64,000 bases of DNA, from NCBI RefSeq assembly GCF_013364275.1, contig NZ_CP054932.1, positions 186,001-250,000 of the forward strand. The letters run 5' to 3'. The position numbers and the translations under genes are program-made. This document shows positions 8,719-15,890 of this stretch, piece after piece (position 1 is the first letter of the stretch; each line of letters starts with the position of its first letter). Source of the stretch: Actinomadura sp. NAK00032. Its GTDB lineage: Bacteria > Actinomycetota > Actinomycetes > Streptosporangiales > Streptosporangiaceae. Under the pieces are notes generated by a model. It searched no databases. It saw nothing but the letters and a program-made list of their open reading frames with translations, and was not told the origin of the DNA.

Positions 8719-8724
8719 CTTTGC

Positions 8725-8730
8725 AGCATA
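8725..8730 (-). promoter_or_regulatory. -10 box of leaderless M15 lipoprotein gene
   Basis: TATGCT on the minus strand ends 6 nt before the ATG at 8718. Confidence 0.55.
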
Positions 8731-8882
8731 CGCAGCTCAGGAGCGGCACGTGCGGCACTGCGCGTTCGCTACGGTGCGTTTGAACGCGCGCCCGCCGGAT
8801 AGGGGCCGGGACGGACGGGCCGTGGACGCTCACTCAACCGCCGGGCATGTCGCCCGGTGACGTCCGGTCGCAGGGAGCCGGC

Positions 8883-9302
8883 ATGACGGAAGCTCAGGAG
8901 AGCGACCTCCCCAGCCTCGAAGACGAGATCTTCGCCGTGGCGCACAGTGTGGAGGTGGAGCAGGGGGCCGTGCAGCCGCGGCTGCCGGCGGACAGGGCGC
9001 AGGTCCTGGTGGAGCGCGCGCGCGTGTTCCTCGGCCGGGACGTGAAGGCGCTGGCGGCGGGTTTCGGCGTGTTCCTGTTCGTCGACATCGTGATGATGTG
9101 GGCGCCGCTGATGATGAGCCGCCGGCCGAGCCTGCTGCCGCAGTTCGTCACGCTGCTGCTGCTGGCGTACGGGCTCGGCGGGCTGCTGGTGTGGAGGGTC
9201 GGGGGGAGGTGGCGGACGTTCGGCATCGGCATGATGCTCGCCTGGGTGTTCCTGACGCTGGTCTCCGTCGGCTTCCTGACCGGGGTGACGTTCCCCCTCT
9301 GA
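8883..9302 (+). CDS. Small multi-pass membrane protein of unknown function
   Basis: 139 residues from ATG 8883, which has a GGGAG ribosome site; an in-frame ATG at 8847 lacks one. The N-terminal 55 residues are acidic and cytosolic in character. Three or four hydrophobic helices follow (FGVFLFVDIVMMWAPLMM, FVTLLLLAYGLGGLLVW, FGIGMMLAWVFLTLVSVGF). No known motif is recognised. It stands alone, followed by a short tandem repeat and the convergent marR gene. Confidence 0.65.
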   Translation: MTEAQESDLPSLEDEIFAVAHSVEVEQGAVQPRLPADRAQVLVERARVFLGRDVKALAAGFGVFLFVDIVMMWAPLMMSRRPSLLPQFVTLLLLAYGLGGLLVWRVGGRWRTFGIGMMLAWVFLTLVSVGFLTGVTFPL

Positions 9303-9310
9303 CCTGGCCC

Positions 9311-9369
9311 GCGCTGAGTCAGGCGGCTCGTGCTGAGTCAGACGGGGCCGCGCTGAGTCAGACGGGGCC
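9311..9369. repeat. Three tandem copies of a 20-bp repeat
   Basis: GCTGAGTCAGRCGG-type units repeat at 9311, 9330 and 9350. The last copy includes the stop codon and final codons of the convergent marR gene, so the gene's 3' end was apparently amplified into the spacer. Confidence 0.75.
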
Positions 9370-9816
9370 GAGGCGCTTCAGGACGAGGCTGAACGCGCGC
9401 CCGACGGCCTCCAGGTCGGCCGGGTCGACCACGTCGACGAAGAACGTCCGGACGGTCTCGACATGGTCGCGGGCGGCGCGTTCGAGCGCCGCGTAGCCGT
9501 CGTCGGTGAGGTGCGCGAAGACGCCGCGCTTGTCGTTGGGGCAGCTGTCGCGCTTGACCAGGCCCTTGCCCTCCAGGCGGGAGCAGGTGTGCGACAGCCG
9601 GCTGCGCGACTGGCTGGCGTTCTCGGCGAGCTCGGCCATCCGCAGCCGCCGCTCGGGGGCCTCCGACAGCCGGACGAGGATCTCGTACTCCGACACCGAC
9701 AGGCCGTGCTTGGTCTTGAGGTCCCGGTCCATGATCTCGGTGAGCCGGACACTGCCGTCCACGTATGCCCGCCAATCGCGCTGCTGGGCGGCATCGAGCC
9801 AGCGAGGTTCGCTCAT
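9358..9816 (-). CDS. MarR-family transcriptional regulator
   Basis: 152 residues with the winged-helix core: the recognition-helix region MAELAENASQSRSRLSHTCS and the wing RDSCPNDKRGVFAHLTDDG are classic MarR. Such dimers bind palindromes and let go when a phenolic or oxidised ligand or thiol change occurs. The gene diverges from a pirin gene. Two dyads lie between them, one over its own -35 region and one just before the likely pirin -10, so it probably represses both itself and pirin. One Cys lies in the HTH (SHTCS) and one in the wing, possible redox sensors (inference). Start ATG 9816 sits 7 nt after TATACT. Confidence 0.92.
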   Translation of the reverse strand: MSEPRWLDAAQQRDWRAYVDGSVRLTEIMDRDLKTKHGLSVSEYEILVRLSEAPERRLRMAELAENASQSRSRLSHTCSRLEGKGLVKRDSCPNDKRGVFAHLTDDGYAALERAARDHVETVRTFFVDVVDPADLEAVGRAFSLVLKRLGPV

Positions 9817-9823
9817 ACCGGAA

Positions 9824-9829
9824 AGTATA
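9824..9829 (-). promoter_or_regulatory. -10 box of leaderless marR transcript
   Basis: TATACT ends 7 nt before the marR ATG. A TTGAAT at 9845-9850 (minus strand) could be the -35 with a short 15-bp spacer. Confidence 0.6.
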
Positions 9830-9837
9830 GAACATAT

Positions 9838-9851
9838 GTTGAAGATTCAAC
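9838..9851. promoter_or_regulatory. MarR operator 1
   Basis: GTTGAAgaTTCAAC is a perfect 6-bp dyad. It overlaps the putative -35 of marR, which fits autorepression. Confidence 0.6.
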
Positions 9852-9907
9852 TAGCCCAGGCTATCTTCACGGTAGCAGCACCCGCCGCCGGAACCCGTCC
9901 GCCGGAA

Positions 9908-9925
9908 TAGTTGAAGCATCAACTA
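9908..9925. promoter_or_regulatory. MarR operator 2
   Basis: TAGTTGAagcaTCAACTA is a perfect 7-bp dyad with 4-nt centre. It matches operator 1 at 14 of 18 positions and abuts the likely pirin -10 (TATGTT, 9924-9929). Confidence 0.65.
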
Positions 9926-9986
9926 TGTTGTGGGGAGCAGTGCACCGCCCCGGCCGGGACGGGCACCCGAACGAGGGGAGAACCCC

Positions 9987-10997
9987 ATGCCCGCCGTGAT
10001 GGCCGACCCGCTGACCCTGCCCCGCCTCCCGCTGCTGCCGCAGGCGGACACCGACTGGCGGCGCGTCGCCAAGGTCGTGACCGCCAAGCGCCACCTCGAA
10101 GGCGAGGGGTTCCAGGTCAGGCGCCCCTTCCCGGGCATCGACCTGTCCCTGGCCGACCCGTTCCTGCTCCTCGACCACATGGGCGCCGTCGAGTACGCGC
10201 CCGGCGAGGCGAAGGGTACGCCGTGGCACCCGCACCGCGGCTTCGAGACGGTCACCTACATCATCGACGGCGCGTTCCAGCACCAGGACACCACCGGCGG
10301 GGGCGGCCTCATCTCGGACGGCGCCACGCAGTGGATGACCGCCGCGTCCGGGATCCAGCACATCGAGCAGCCGCCGCCCGAGATGGTCGACAAGGGCGGG
10401 CTGTTCCACGGCGTCCAGCTGTGGGTGAACCTGCCGCGCTCCCAGAAGTGGGTCGCGCCGCGCTACCAGGACATCGAGGCCCGCGACGTCAAGCTGCTGG
10501 CCGCCGACGACGGCTCGTCCCTCGTGCGCGTCATCGCCGGATCGGTCGCCGGACACGACGGCCCCGGCGTCACCTACACGCCGATCAACTACCTGCACGC
10601 GACGGTCGCGCCGGGCGCCAAGCTGGCGCTGCCGTGGCCGCGGGATTTCAACGCGCTCGTGTACGTGCTCTCCGGGCGCGGTACGGTCGGCGTGGAGGAG
10701 GTCGGGTTGGACGAGGGCCAGCTGGCCGTGTTCGCCGGCTCCCACCACAAGGGCACCGGTGACGGGCTGGTCGTCCGCGCGGCCGACACCCAGCCGCTCG
10801 CCAGCGCGAACGGGTGGGAGATCCTGGTCCTCGGCGGGCTGCCGATCCGCGAGCCGGTCGCCCGGTACGGGCCGTTCGTGATGAACACCCGTGACGAGAT
10901 CGTCCAGGCCTTCGAGGACTTCCAGGCCGGACGGATGGGCACCGTCCCCGCGCAGAAGGTGCCGCACCGGTCCGACGCCGACGAGTCGCTCGCCTGA
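9987..10997 (+). CDS. Pirin family protein
   Basis: 336 residues, the normal size of a two-cupin pirin. The first cupin carries PFLLLDHMG and PHRGFETVTYIIDG, with the iron-binding His set; the ISDGATQWMTAASGIQHIEQ segment is the pirin signature. Some pirins act as quercetin 2,3-dioxygenases or redox-sensing cofactors; the role here is not fixed. ATG 9987 has a GAGGGGAG site 6 nt upstream and is preferred to the in-frame GTG at 9930. It is the likely target of the divergent MarR regulator. Confidence 0.93.
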   Translation: MPAVMADPLTLPRLPLLPQADTDWRRVAKVVTAKRHLEGEGFQVRRPFPGIDLSLADPFLLLDHMGAVEYAPGEAKGTPWHPHRGFETVTYIIDGAFQHQDTTGGGGLISDGATQWMTAASGIQHIEQPPPEMVDKGGLFHGVQLWVNLPRSQKWVAPRYQDIEARDVKLLAADDGSSLVRVIAGSVAGHDGPGVTYTPINYLHATVAPGAKLALPWPRDFNALVYVLSGRGTVGVEEVGLDEGQLAVFAGSHHKGTGDGLVVRAADTQPLASANGWEILVLGGLPIREPVARYGPFVMNTRDEIVQAFEDFQAGRMGTVPAQKVPHRSDADESLA

Positions 10998-11004
10998 CTC
11001 CGGC

Positions 11005-11045
11005 GGGCGGTCCTGTCCGGTACCCCGCTCCGGACAGGCCCGCCC
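11005..11045 (+). terminator. Pirin gene terminator
   Basis: A 9-bp perfect stem (CCTGTCCGG / CCGGACAGG) is extended by GGGCGG/CCGCCC outside a one-base bulge. It starts 8 nt after the pirin stop and has a 9-nt loop. Confidence 0.8.
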
Positions 11046-11117
11046 CCGGGCCTTCTTCCGCGGGTTGTCGCGGTTCGCGTGACGCGACCGGGCGCATGCG
11101 CTAGTGTGTTCGAACAG

Positions 11118-11133
11118 TCGAACAGAAGTTCGA
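11118..11133. promoter_or_regulatory. LexA (SOS) box
   Basis: TCGAACagaaGTTCGA is an exact match to the actinobacterial LexA consensus TCGAAC-N4-GTTCGA. The dyad extends to 8-bp arms (AGTCGAAC / GTTCGACT), with outer GTTCGAACA and TGTTCGGAAC flanks making a larger symmetric site (11108-11145). A TANNNT hexamer (TAGTGT, 11102-11107) lies just upstream. The next gene downstream is the AAA ATPase. Confidence 0.75.
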
Positions 11134-11278
11134 CTTGTTCGGAACGCGCTCGCCTCGGGAGGCGACATGGTGGCGACGGCCACGCGAGGGCATGAGGCCC
11201 CGGCGCGCTGCGGGCGGCGGCAGGCGACACGCCGCAGCGTTTTCTACGCAAATCTACGGCCGCAGCTATATCGCCTCA

Positions 11279-11284
11279 TAGAGT
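11279..11284 (+). promoter_or_regulatory. -10 box of leaderless AAA ATPase transcript
   Basis: TAGAGT ends 8 nt before the GTG at 11293, in a locally AT-rich stretch. Confidence 0.5.
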
Positions 11285-11292
11285 CCGACAGC

Positions 11293-12486
11293 GTGGACCC
11301 CGTGCGCAACCCCTATGCCCCGGGCGCCGGGCAGCGCCCTCCCGAGCTGGCCGGCCGCGACCGCGAGCTCAAGCAGTTCGAGGTGGTGCTCGAACGCGTG
11401 GCCCGCGGCCGCCCCGAACGCAGCATGATCGTCACCGGGCTGCGCGGCGTGGGCAAGACCGTGCTGCTCAACGCCTTCCGCTCGATGGCCATCCAGCGGC
11501 TGTGGGGGACGGGCAAGATCGAGGCCCGGCCCGACCAGTCGATCCGGCGCCCGGTCGCCTCCGCGCTGCACCGGGCCGTCCGCGAGCTGGCGCCCCGGCA
11601 CCGCGCGCCCGACCGCATCGAGGAGTTCCTCGGCGTGCTGAAGGCGTTCGCGCAGTCGGGGCCCGAGCCGTCCGGCAAGTCCCAGGCCCGCGCGCACCGC
11701 TGGCAGCCCGGCATCGACGTGCCCGCCGCGCGCGGCCGCGCCGACTCCGGCGACCTGGAGATCGACCTCACCGAGCTGTTCGTGGACGCCGCGTCCGTCG
11801 CGACCGACGTCGGCGTCGGGATCGCCCTGTTCGTCGACGAGATGCAGGACATCCCCGCCGACGACGTCTCCGCCCTGTGCGCCGCGTGCCACGAGCTGTC
11901 GCAGGTCGGCGGGCCGCTGATCGTGGTCGGCGCGGGGCTGCCGCACCTGCCGGCCGTCCTGTCGGCCAGCAAGTCCTACTCCGAGCGGCTGTTCCGGTAC
12001 GCGCGGATCGACCGGCTCGACCGGGAGTCCGCCGACCACGCCCTGATGGCCCCGGCCGAACGCGAGGACGTCACCTTCACCGAGGACGCCCTCGACGCGC
12101 TGTACGGCGCGGCCGACGGCTACCCCTACTTCGTCCAGGCCTACGCGAAGGTCGTCTGGGACGTCGCCCCCGACACCCCGATCACGGCGGACGACATCAA
12201 GGTCGCCGCCCCCGAGGCGGAGAGCGAACTCGCGGTCGGCTTCTTCGGCAGCCGCTACGAGCGCGCCACCCCCGCCGAGCGCGACTACATGCGCGCGATG
12301 GCCATGCTCGGCGACGATCCGGTGCCCACGGCCTCGGTCGCCGACGAGCTGGGCCGCAAACCGTCCAGCCTGTCGCCCGCCCGCGACGGACTCATCAAGA
12401 AGGGCCTCATCTACAGCGCCGAACGCGGCATGGTCGCCTTCACGGTCCCGCACTTCGGCAAGTTCCTCCGCTCCCAACCCGCCTGA
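11293..12486 (+). CDS. AAA-family ATPase with C-terminal winged helix
   Basis: 397 residues. It reads like the AAA_16/ORC1-like group: NPYAPGAGQRPPELAGRDREL at the N-terminus, Walker A GLRGVGKT near residues 53-60, Walker B IALFVDEMQD, a sensor region (LIVVGAGLPHLPAVL), then a C-terminal winged-helix (VADELGRKPSSLSPARDGLIKKGLI). Such STAND/ORC-like ATPases couple ATP use to DNA or protein remodelling; the partner is unknown. GTG 11293 fits a leaderless promoter. An in-frame ATG at 11167 with GGGAGG upstream would add 42 residues and could serve a transcript from the LexA-box promoter. The dual start is an open question. Confidence 0.85.
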   Translation: MDPVRNPYAPGAGQRPPELAGRDRELKQFEVVLERVARGRPERSMIVTGLRGVGKTVLLNAFRSMAIQRLWGTGKIEARPDQSIRRPVASALHRAVRELAPRHRAPDRIEEFLGVLKAFAQSGPEPSGKSQARAHRWQPGIDVPAARGRADSGDLEIDLTELFVDAASVATDVGVGIALFVDEMQDIPADDVSALCAACHELSQVGGPLIVVGAGLPHLPAVLSASKSYSERLFRYARIDRLDRESADHALMAPAEREDVTFTEDALDALYGAADGYPYFVQAYAKVVWDVAPDTPITADDIKVAAPEAESELAVGFFGSRYERATPAERDYMRAMAMLGDDPVPTASVADELGRKPSSLSPARDGLIKKGLIYSAERGMVAFTVPHFGKFLRSQPA

Positions 12487-12510
12487 ACCCCGCTGCGGAT
12501 CTATCCAGTC

Positions 12511-12650
12511 CTCTAGCAAAAAAGCTAGAGAACAGTAGAAAGCCGCATCGGCACAGCACCGTCACCCGAATATACGACTCTCTAGCCCCACCCATAGAGA
12601 GCCGTATATTCCCCTCGCCACACCTCTGGCCAAATCTAAAGCTCTCTAGC
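12511..12650. repeat. AT-rich cluster of CTCTAG dyads
   Basis: The 235-bp gap after the ATPase is far less GC-rich than its surroundings. CTCTAGC-aaaaaa-GCTAGAG (12511-12530) is a perfect hairpin. A larger dyad has arms GAATATAC+CTCTCTA (12568-12584) and TAGAGAG+GTATATTC (12595-12611) with only a 2-base mismatch. CTCTCTAG recurs at 12642-12649. They may be bidirectional terminators or protein-binding sites. No gene is seen here. Confidence 0.6.
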
Positions 12651-12721
12651 TCCTTTTGTAGAAAGCACTAGAAATCCCCAGAACCACCCCCCGCCGCCCT
12701 ACTTCGAGGGTGGTGGTGGGG

Positions 12722-13309
12722 TTAGGGGTGGTGGATGCGGTAGCGCAGGTGCAGGACGTGCTTTGTGGGGTCTTCCTCCTGGGGCGTGGTCAAGCGGCGG
12801 ACCGGGGTGAGTTCGATGTGTTCGGGCGGGAGGCCGTCGAACAGGCGGCGGCCCTGGCCGAGGAGGACTGGGACGACGTGCAGTTCCAGTTCGTCGAGCT
12901 GGCGCGCGCGCAGCAGCGCCTGCGCCGCTCCGGCACCGTGCACCATTACGTCGGCGTCCCCGGCCGCTGCGCGGGCCTGGGCGGCGCACTCGGCGGCATC
13001 GGTTACGTAGCGGACGCTGCCCGGCGGCGGGTCGTCCGGGACGTCGTGGGTCAGGACGAAGACGGGGACGCCGTCGTGGTGGTCGCCCTGCCAGCGGCCC
13101 GCGTGCTCGTAGGTGCGGCGGCCGGCGATGACGGCGCGGGTGGCCAGCACCTCCTGGTACACCTGCCCGCTGGGCCCCGGGTCGTCGCGCCGGTCGAGCC
13201 AGTTGAAGAGCCGGAACCCGCCGATGCCCATGGGCGCGTCCAGGCCGTCCTGCGGCCCGGCGACGTAACCGTCCAGGGACATGGTCATGTACAGCCGGAT
13301 CAGCGCCAT
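12722..13309 (-). CDS. Dihydrofolate reductase-fold protein (RibD_C family), copy 1
   Basis: 195 residues with the RibD C-terminal/DHFR-like fold: LYMTMSLDGYVAGP at the start, AGRRTYEHAGRW, VFVLTHD, then VMVHGAGAAQALLRARQLDEL and a HVVPVLLGQGRRLFD end. These signatures mark the actinobacterial 'dihydrofolate reductase family' of NADPH-binding reductases with unknown substrate. It follows copy 2 by 4 nt, so the two are one operon and probably a tandem duplication. Confidence 0.88.
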   Translation of the reverse strand: MALIRLYMTMSLDGYVAGPQDGLDAPMGIGGFRLFNWLDRRDDPGPSGQVYQEVLATRAVIAGRRTYEHAGRWQGDHHDGVPVFVLTHDVPDDPPPGSVRYVTDAAECAAQARAAAGDADVMVHGAGAAQALLRARQLDELELHVVPVLLGQGRRLFDGLPPEHIELTPVRRLTTPQEEDPTKHVLHLRYRIHHP

Positions 13310-13313
13310 CGCC

Positions 13314-13883
13314 TCAGCCCTCCGTCCGCACGCGGTAGCGCAGGTGCGTCACGCCCGCCCCGTCCGCGCTCCGGAGCAGTTCGAGTTCGATGTGGTCGGG
13401 CGGCATGTCCGCGAAGAGCGGTTCACCCTGGCCGATCAGGACCGGGACCAGGTGGATCTGCAGCTCGTCGAGGACGCCGGCGGCGAGTGCCAGCCGAGCG
13501 GTGCGGGCCCCGTGGACCAGGACGTCCCTGTCGCCGGCCGCGTCCCTGGCCATGGTCATCGCGGCCGTCACGTCGCTCACATGGGTGACCCCGGGCCACC
13601 GCGGTTCCGGGGCGGGCCGACGGCGGCTCAGGACGAAGATCGGCACGCCGTCGTGGTGGTCGCCGCCCCAGCCGCCGGCGAGCTCGAACGTCCGCCGGCC
13701 GACGACGACCGCCCCGGTGGCCAGGACCTCGTCCATGACCTCGCGGTCCACGTCCGCCATGTGGCCGGCGAACCACTCGTGCAGCCGATGCCCGTCGTCG
13801 CCGAGGCCGTTGCCCGGCGCCACGTTGGGCCCGGCGATGAAGCCGTCCACCGACATTGACATGTACAGCACGGTCTTACTCAC
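13314..13883 (-). CDS. Dihydrofolate reductase-fold protein (RibD_C family), copy 2
   Basis: 189 residues from GTG 13883, which opens the conserved SKTVLYMSMSVDGFIAGPN start and has a GGAAAGGA site upstream. It shares the family blocks of its downstream neighbour (VVGRRTFELAGGWGGDHHDG, DVLVHGARTARLALAAGVLDEL, HLVPVLIGQGEPLFADMP). Both copies keep the GDHHDGVP loop, supporting recent tandem duplication. Substrate unknown. Confidence 0.88.
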   Translation of the reverse strand: MSKTVLYMSMSVDGFIAGPNVAPGNGLGDDGHRLHEWFAGHMADVDREVMDEVLATGAVVVGRRTFELAGGWGGDHHDGVPIFVLSRRRPAPEPRWPGVTHVSDVTAAMTMARDAAGDRDVLVHGARTARLALAAGVLDELQIHLVPVLIGQGEPLFADMPPDHIELELLRSADGAGVTHLRYRVRTEG

Positions 13884-14028
13884 GTTTCGGGTCCTTTCCG
13901 TCAGCGCCCGCGGGCGGCCCGGCCCTTCCTCGACCACCATGCCGCAGGGCACGTGACGGCACCGGTGGATGGGTAGATAGGTGGCGTATGCCCATGTGAC
14001 GGGCAGGACGTGCATGTCGGGGGGAAGC

Positions 14029-14241
14029 ATGGCAGACGACGACCGCTTCCGCGGTCAGGATCCGGATCACCAGTTCAACCAGGACGACGACGCCCAGGAC
14101 GAGCCGTCGGCGCGGCACGACCCGGGGCGCTACCGGTGGCAGGACGAGTCCTCGCCAGGCGAGGGGCGCGGGCCGTCCCGCCATGACGACGACTTCGGAA
14201 GCTTCGAGGACGAGTCCGGGAGCGACGACAGCACCTGGTGA
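14029..14241 (+). CDS. Small very acidic hydrophilic protein
   Basis: 70 residues, over a quarter Asp/Glu, with many Gln, Ser, His and Arg and no hydrophobic core, so it is probably disordered. ATG 14029 has a GGGGGGAA ribosome site 3-4 nt upstream; earlier in-frame starts lack one. The gene diverges from the RibD_C operon and converges on the TetR gene. No family is recognised. Confidence 0.5.
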   Translation: MADDDRFRGQDPDHQFNQDDDAQDEPSARHDPGRYRWQDESSPGEGRGPSRHDDDFGSFEDESGSDDSTW

Positions 14242-14262
14242 TCGCGCCCGAAGACGCATCGG

Positions 14263-14871
14263 TCAGTGTGCGGAGGCGGTCATCAGCCGGATGAGCTGGT
14301 CCAGGTAGCGGCGAAACCGGTCCAGGGCGTCGGGGGTGTCAGGCGCCGTCGGTCGGCCGGACGCGTCGGGAATGCCCGATTGCAGGTAACCGTTGATCGA
14401 CCAGACCAGGGTCAGCATGAGCGCTTCGGGATCGACGTCCGGCCTGACCGCCGGGCGGATGATCTCGAGTGCCTGCCCCATGTTGAGCGCACTCGTCCGC
14501 TCCTCAAGGCCGGCGATGTCGCTCGCATCGGACAGCCAACGATGTATCCACAGCCTGGCCATCTCCGGATGCTCCAAGCAGTGGTCGACGTAGAGGTTCA
14601 GCAACTGGCGGAGACCGTCCGCGTCGCGGGTGATGTTCGGTGCGGCAGCCTGCACGTGATCGCGCCACAACTGGTTGGCCTCCTCGAAGGCCTGCACGTA
14701 GAGAGCGCGCTTGCCGCCGTAGCGTTCGGTCACCGCGTTGACGGTGACACCGAGCGCGTTCGCGATCATCTCGTTGGAGACCCCGTCGTAGCCGAGTTCG
14801 GAGAACAGCCGGGTGACCAGGGCCCGTACCTGCGCGTCCGTCGGATCTTGGGCGGCGTCCCCGGTTTCCAT
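14263..14871 (-). CDS. TetR/AcrR-family regulator
   Basis: 202 residues. The N-terminal helix-turn-helix (ALVTRLFSELGYDGVSNEMI, then ALGVTVNAVTERYGGKRALY) is typical TetR; the C-terminal ligand domain is variable. ATG 14871 has GGAG 5 nt upstream and lies a few residues before the HTH; further in-frame starts exist at 14907, 14913 and 14919. A perfect 6-1-6 dyad (14977-14989) about 100 bp upstream is the likely autoregulatory operator. The genes upstream on the same strand (MauE-type, RlpA-like) are possible targets. The ligand is unknown. Confidence 0.88.
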   Translation of the reverse strand: METGDAAQDPTDAQVRALVTRLFSELGYDGVSNEMIANALGVTVNAVTERYGGKRALYVQAFEEANQLWRDHVQAAAPNITRDADGLRQLLNLYVDHCLEHPEMARLWIHRWLSDASDIAGLEERTSALNMGQALEIIRPAVRPDVDPEALMLTLVWSINGYLQSGIPDASGRPTAPDTPDALDRFRRYLDQLIRLMTASAH

Positions 14872-14976
14872 GCGGTCTCCATCTGCCTCTGACTCTTCGG
14901 CCACCATGACCATCCCCACAGCCGCGCGATCACCGCGTTCGACGAGGTGGATGCCGCTATCGAACGAATGATTACT

Positions 14977-14989
14977 CAGTGTAACACTG
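14977..14989. promoter_or_regulatory. Candidate TetR operator
   Basis: CAGTGTaACACTG is a perfect 6-bp dyad with a single central base, in an AT-rich stretch upstream of the tetR gene. Confidence 0.5.
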
Positions 14990-15068
14990 CGATGACCGCG
15001 TCCAAGAGCGTCGCCCGGCCACCGGTCGAGCGGTCTCTACGGGGCTATTGGACTCGTCCAATATGGGG

Positions 15069-15890
15069 CTAGACGGACATGGCGAGATCGGGGACGGCGA
15101 TCGCCGAGCGGACGGTGCGGTCCCGCTCGGCCGTGGACACGGCGAAGACGATCTCCACATCACGCTCGTCCACCCGGCCCGCGAACGCGGCGAACCGCCA
15201 GCAGCCCTCGCGCCACACGTCCAGCGGGACGGCGCTGGCGATCGCGTTCTCGTGCTCGGCCCACGCCGCGCTCGCGTACAGCGTCTCGTACGTCTCCGCC
15301 AGCGGGCTGCGCCGCCGCTCGCTCGGCAGGCCGGCGGGCCGCCGGCGCCGCTCCGCCAGTTCCGCCAGCTCGGGAGAGAGCACCGCGAACAGCGCGACCT
15401 CGACCGCGAAGACGAGCCCCACCTGGACCTGGACGTCGCGCAGCACGTCCACGCCCGCGAGCGGCGCGCCGAGCGAGGCCACCGCCGCGCCGGTGAACAG
15501 GACGGCCCGCAGCACGCTGCGCCGCCCGACCCGCTTGCCGCTGAGGCCGCCGAAGCAGCCGCATCCGGCGTCCGGCCGGCGCACCCGCAGCTCCCCGACC
15601 ACCCAGGTCGCCGCCGCGAACGCGATCGTCGTCGCGAGGCGCACCGATAAGTGCGAGGTCGCCAGCAGCGCGAGCCCGAGGACGCCCTCGCCGAAGCCGA
15701 GGCCGACCGCCATGCCGCGGCTGCCGCGCAGCGCGGTGAGCCGCGCGAGCCCGGCCGGCACCGGCACCCCGTGCACATGGTCGGGCGGCGCGCCCGCCGT
15801 CCGCTCCCGGACCATCAGCTTCGCCGCGCCCGCCGCCAGCAGCACCGCCGCCAGCAGCAGCACCTGGGTGTTCTGGAACGCGGTCACCAT
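15069..15890 (-). CDS. MauE/DoxX-type membrane protein
   Basis: 273 residues. Several hydrophobic helices begin right at the N-terminus (NTQVLLLAAVLLAAGAAKL). A PDAGCGCFGG segment carries the CGCFG motif of the MauE (methylamine utilisation) family, linked to disulfide handling in the periplasm. The C-terminal 100 residues are soluble. No methylamine dehydrogenase genes are nearby, so a role in an exported redox protein is more likely (inference). Its ATG overlaps the end of the RlpA-like gene by 7 nt, showing translational coupling. Confidence 0.75.
   Translation of the reverse strand: MVTAFQNTQVLLLAAVLLAAGAAKLMVRERTAGAPPDHVHGVPVPAGLARLTALRGSRGMAVGLGFGEGVLGLALLATSHLSVRLATTIAFAAATWVVGELRVRRPDAGCGCFGGLSGKRVGRRSVLRAVLFTGAAVASLGAPLAGVDVLRDVQVQVGLVFAVEVALFAVLSPELAELAERRRRPAGLPSERRRSPLAETYETLYASAAWAEHENAIASAVPLDVWREGCWRFAAFAGRVDERDVEIVFAVSTAERDRTVRSAIAVPDLAMSV

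Noticed and set aside
9303..9369. Possible CRISPR-like repeat
   Set aside because: Only three contiguous 20-bp units with no unique spacers; it is a tandem repeat.
11104..11292. Start codon at 11104 for the AAA ATPase
   Set aside because: It lies before the LexA box and overlaps the -10; ATG 11167 or GTG 11293 are better supported.
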